This document shows, one piece after another, positions 61,860 to 64,000 of a stretch of 64,000 bases of DNA. The stretch covers positions 87,502 through 151,501 of the forward strand of contig CAKUOD010000002.1 in NCBI GenBank assembly GCA_934668695.1, written 5' to 3'. This DNA comes from an uncultured Collinsella sp. Its GTDB lineage: Bacteria > Actinomycetota > Coriobacteriia > Coriobacteriales > Coriobacteriaceae. Below the pieces are notes generated by a model, which had not been told where the DNA came from, ran no database searches, and worked only from the letters and a program-made list of their open reading frames with translations. Each line of letters begins with the position of its first letter. Position 1 is the stretch's first letter. The translations under genes were made by a program, and so were the position numbers.

Positions 61860-63674
61860 GGCGTAGGTGAAGGTTGTAACGTCGAACATGCCCTCGGGGC
61901 GGATGCGGAGCGTCGGGATGACCGGCAGGGGCAGGAAGATGATGCCCATGATGGGGTCGAGCGGCGGCTCAATACCCATGGCGCGCGCCTTGGCCATAAA
62001 GTCGTCGTGCTGCGCCGCGACGTCTTCGGCAGTGCCTTCGCTCATCAGGCCGCCGAGCGCCAGCGGAATACGAGCCACGACCTCGCCGTTGCGCACCAGC
62101 ACGTGACCGCCCTGGCCCACGGCCTCGACAGCAGCCATCATATCGGCGGCGTTGTCGCCCACCACGCACACGTTGTGCGAGTCGTGGCCGATTGTGGAGG
62201 CAATGGCGCCACCGGTGATGGTAAAGCCACGCACCCAGCCGCGACCGATATGCTTGCCGACCAGGCCCAGGCCAGCGGGGCCATCGCCGTCGGCGCCCTC
62301 GGCCTGCAGCGACACGCCGCGGCCATGGCGCTCAATCAGCATAATGCGACGCAGGCCCTCGGCGCTCTCGGGGCGAGCCATACCCGTGATGGCCTTACCC
62401 GGCACCACGTCAATCACGGCCTCGCCCGGCTTAAAGGCATAGTCGAATACGTCGAGCGAAAGCTTCGGCAGCTTAACGGAGGCGCGCAGCTCATCGGCAA
62501 GGGCCGTAACCTCGGCCATCTCGGGTGCAATCTCGCCCACAAAGGTGCCGTCCTGCGCCACCAGAGCACCGGCGGCATATACGCGATGCGGAGCCGTGGC
62601 AAACGTCAGGTCATTGAGCACCAGCAGGTCGGCACGTTTGCCCGGGGCAATCGCACCGCGTAGTTCGTGCGGGTCGCGGCAGCCGTGATCTAGCCCAAAC
62701 GCCTCAGCCGTGGAAAGGGACGCCATAGAGATGGCGACCACCGGGTCGACGCCGGCCTCGATGGCCACGCGGCAGGCGTTGTCGATCATGCCGGTCGAAA
62801 GCGCGTCGGAGGGAGCGCGGTCGTCGGTCGCAAAGCAGCAGCGGCGGGCGCGGGCGGGGTTTTCCAGCAGCATCGGAGACAGGTTGGCCAGGTCATGGCT
62901 GCACGTGCCCTCACGCAGCATCACATACATGCCGCGGGACAGTTTATCGAGCGCCTCCTCGGGAATCGTCGACTCGTGGTCGGCGATAATGCCCGCTGCG
63001 GCATAGGCGTTGAGGTCCTTGCCGGCAACGAGCGGCGCGTGGCCGTCAACCTGCTTGGACGGCGTCTGGTTGGCAGCATCGATGCGAGCACAGGTCTCGG
63101 GGTCGGCCATAAAGACGCCCGGCAGGTTCATCATTTCGCCCAGTCCAAAGACATCGCCTGGATGCTCGGCAAAAAACGCCTGCATATCGGCAGCCGAAAT
63201 AACGGCACCGGCCTGCTCGTCGGGCAGCGCGGGCACGCACGAAGGCATCATGTACTTGATGGAGATGGGTGCGCGGCGGCCATCCTCGATCATAAAGCGC
63301 AAGCCGTCGAGACCGGCAACATTGGCAATCTCGTGGCTGTCGGCAATGGCGGTGGTAGTACCGCGCGTCGCGGCCATGCGAGCATACTCGGCGGGACGGA
63401 TGTTCGAAGACTCGATATGCAGATGCCCGTCAATAAAACCGGGAGCGAGATAGCGACCCTGGCAGTCGATGACCTCAGTTGCCTCGTAGGTACCAGCGGC
63501 ATCGTCGCGACCATCGTAGAGCACGCCGACGATCACACCGTCCTTGACGGCAACGCTACCGGGCGCCACACGCTGGCCATACACGTCGACGATCTGCGCA
63601 TTGGTAAACAGCGCGTCGACGGGCACGCGGCCCTCGGCGGCCTCGATCACAGTCCTCATGACCTCAACGGACAT
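61854..63674 (-). CDS. ade: Adenine deaminase
   Basis: A 606-residue amidohydrolase of usual length. Metal ligands are in FIDGHLHIESSNI (HxH), GLGEMMNLPGV (Glu), the His of QVDGHAPL, IIADHEST, and FATDDRAPSD (Asp). The C-terminal adenine deaminase domain is present (DSHNVCVVGDNAADM). It converts adenine to hypoxanthine and ammonia in purine salvage. ATG 63674 with SD AAAGGAG; the longer frame to 63914 reads through the leader and is rejected. Confidence 0.95.
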   Translation of the reverse strand: MSVEVMRTVIEAAEGRVPVDALFTNAQIVDVYGQRVAPGSVAVKDGVIVGVLYDGRDDAAGTYEATEVIDCQGRYLAPGFIDGHLHIESSNIRPAEYARMAATRGTTTAIADSHEIANVAGLDGLRFMIEDGRRAPISIKYMMPSCVPALPDEQAGAVISAADMQAFFAEHPGDVFGLGEMMNLPGVFMADPETCARIDAANQTPSKQVDGHAPLVAGKDLNAYAAAGIIADHESTIPEEALDKLSRGMYVMLREGTCSHDLANLSPMLLENPARARRCCFATDDRAPSDALSTGMIDNACRVAIEAGVDPVVAISMASLSTAEAFGLDHGCRDPHELRGAIAPGKRADLLVLNDLTFATAPHRVYAAGALVAQDGTFVGEIAPEMAEVTALADELRASVKLPKLSLDVFDYAFKPGEAVIDVVPGKAITGMARPESAEGLRRIMLIERHGRGVSLQAEGADGDGPAGLGLVGKHIGRGWVRGFTITGGAIASTIGHDSHNVCVVGDNAADMMAAVEAVGQGGHVLVRNGEVVARIPLALGGLMSEGTAEDVAAQHDDFMAKARAMGIEPPLDPIMGIIFLPLPVIPTLRIRPEGMFDVTTFTYAD

Positions 63675-63694
63675 ACATACTCCTTTAACCGTAG

Positions 63695-63730
63695 AAAAAA
63701 GCTGCGGAGCGGACAAACCTTCACCGCAGC
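63695..63730 (-). terminator. Intrinsic terminator inside the ade leader (possible attenuator)
   Basis: Stem GCTGCGG / CCGCAGC with a 16-nt loop followed by TTTTTT on the minus strand. It ends about 20 bp before the ade start, i.e. upstream of the gene. A separate terminator at 63930-63954 already ends the gene to the right, so this one probably acts on the ade transcript itself. Confidence 0.75.
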
Positions 63731-63739
63731 AAACCAATA

Positions 63740-63776
63740 GCCATTGTATGCCCAAACGATGGGTCAACAATACGGC
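63740..63776 (-). promoter_or_regulatory. Structured RNA element upstream of the ade attenuator
   Basis: On the minus strand GCC..ATTGT...CCCA / TGGG...ACAAT.GGC forms a 37-nt stem with bulges, just before the terminator hairpin. It does not match the purine riboswitch consensus that I know. It could be an aptamer or a protein site. Confidence 0.4.
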
Positions 63777-63800
63777 CCTCCGCTTAACGGCATCCGCCAC

Positions 63801-63833
63801 TTGGTGCAATGGAGACAGGTTGCTTTGCACCAA
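63801..63833. repeat. Small TTGGTGCAA hairpin
   Basis: Arms TTGGTGCAA / TTGCACCAA around GGAGACAGGTTGC; 33-nt member of the conserved-loop hairpins. Confidence 0.8.
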
Positions 63834-63929
63834 TGACAAGGAGTGTCCCAAAGTGCCAACAACGGAAGCGCCGATGTTTTGGCAACGACAGCGAGCGGGC
63901 CGCATTTGAGACAAGGTGACGTGAAATCA

Positions 63930-63954
63930 AAACCACCCCTAAAAGGGGTGGTTT
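63930..63954 (-). terminator. Terminator of a gene beyond the right edge
   Basis: Stem AAACCACCCC / GGGGTGGTTT with a 4-5 nt loop, followed on the minus strand by TTTTGATTT. It must belong to a minus-strand gene ending to the right of the window. Confidence 0.8.
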
Positions 63955-64000
63955 GCTCTTAGGGTATAACCCTTGGGTTTCCGGCACGCGTCTAAAGGCG

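Noticed and set aside
63740..63776. Purine riboswitch before adenine deaminase
   Set aside because: The conserved purine-aptamer junction and loop-loop sequences are not visible; kept only as an unidentified structured element.

Overview
The window is a high-GC, gene-dense chromosomal segment. Its gene content points to an anaerobic gut actinobacterium of the class Coriobacteriia, most likely Collinsella or a close relative. This is inferred from protein style and content (split transketolase, prfB without a frameshift, GltBD, PTS sugar systems, rubredoxin, polyferredoxin-like membrane protein); no database was searched. Most genes are housekeeping or carbon-metabolism genes with clear Shine-Dalgarno sites, and most lie on the minus strand.

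Layout. 1-1194: 5' part of a NuoF/GltD-like flavin Fe-S oxidoreductase that runs off the left edge. 1451-5938 (minus): an alpha-glucoside PTS cluster (EIIA, BglG-type antiterminator, EIICB, GH4 6-phospho-alpha-glucosidase). 6314-8563: DEAD-box RNA helicase with a long RGG tail. 9311-12536 (plus): FHA protein and Ser/Thr kinase pair. 13027-16147 (plus): copper operon (copA, copZ, csoR) behind a dyad operator. 16148-18446: AT-rich island with one unknown membrane protein. 18447-22961: zinc-ribbon membrane protein, amidohydrolase, a predicted nuclease flanked by repeat arrays, and an unknown protein. 23327-29514: gltBD. 29884-33187: polyferredoxin-like membrane protein, gpmA, mntH. 33497-34233: rubredoxin and flavin reductase. 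34440-36077: smpB, a TPR-like protein, tRNA-Glu and tRNA-Gln. 36827-41722: Spx/ArsC-like protein and a MurNAc-6-P recycling cluster (mupG, murP, murQ, murR). 41927-47846: VanZ-like protein, serine recombinase, RNase R, ftsX, ftsE. 48074-49366: IS30-family insertion sequence, followed by a MITE-like palindrome. 49997-57725: split transketolase, YitT protein, prfB, secA, rpmE. 58032-63674: ACT protein, citrate synthase, two HAD phosphatases, adenine deaminase.

The most unusual content is non-coding. Twenty copies of a 57-bp inverted repeat (arms near GTCTCRATCTGTAACA) lie in seven intergenic places. Where they form arrays, the units repeat with a strict 80-81 bp period, separated by 23-24 bp spacers. 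The interiors vary in sequence but hardly in length. Two further dispersed palindrome families are present: one of exactly 67 bp (three copies), and small hairpins with variable arms around a conserved GGGACAGGTT-like loop. I recognise none of the three as a described system. The 57-bp arrays, with the predicted nuclease between two of them, are the best candidate for something new.

Several regulatory leaders can also be seen: a possible RAT antiterminator site before the EIIA gene, a dyad inside a 19-bp promoter spacer before copA, an L31-type leader before rpmE, a structured leader with an intrinsic terminator before the adenine deaminase gene, and a recurring arrangement in which a terminator-like hairpin abuts the next gene's ribosome-binding site.
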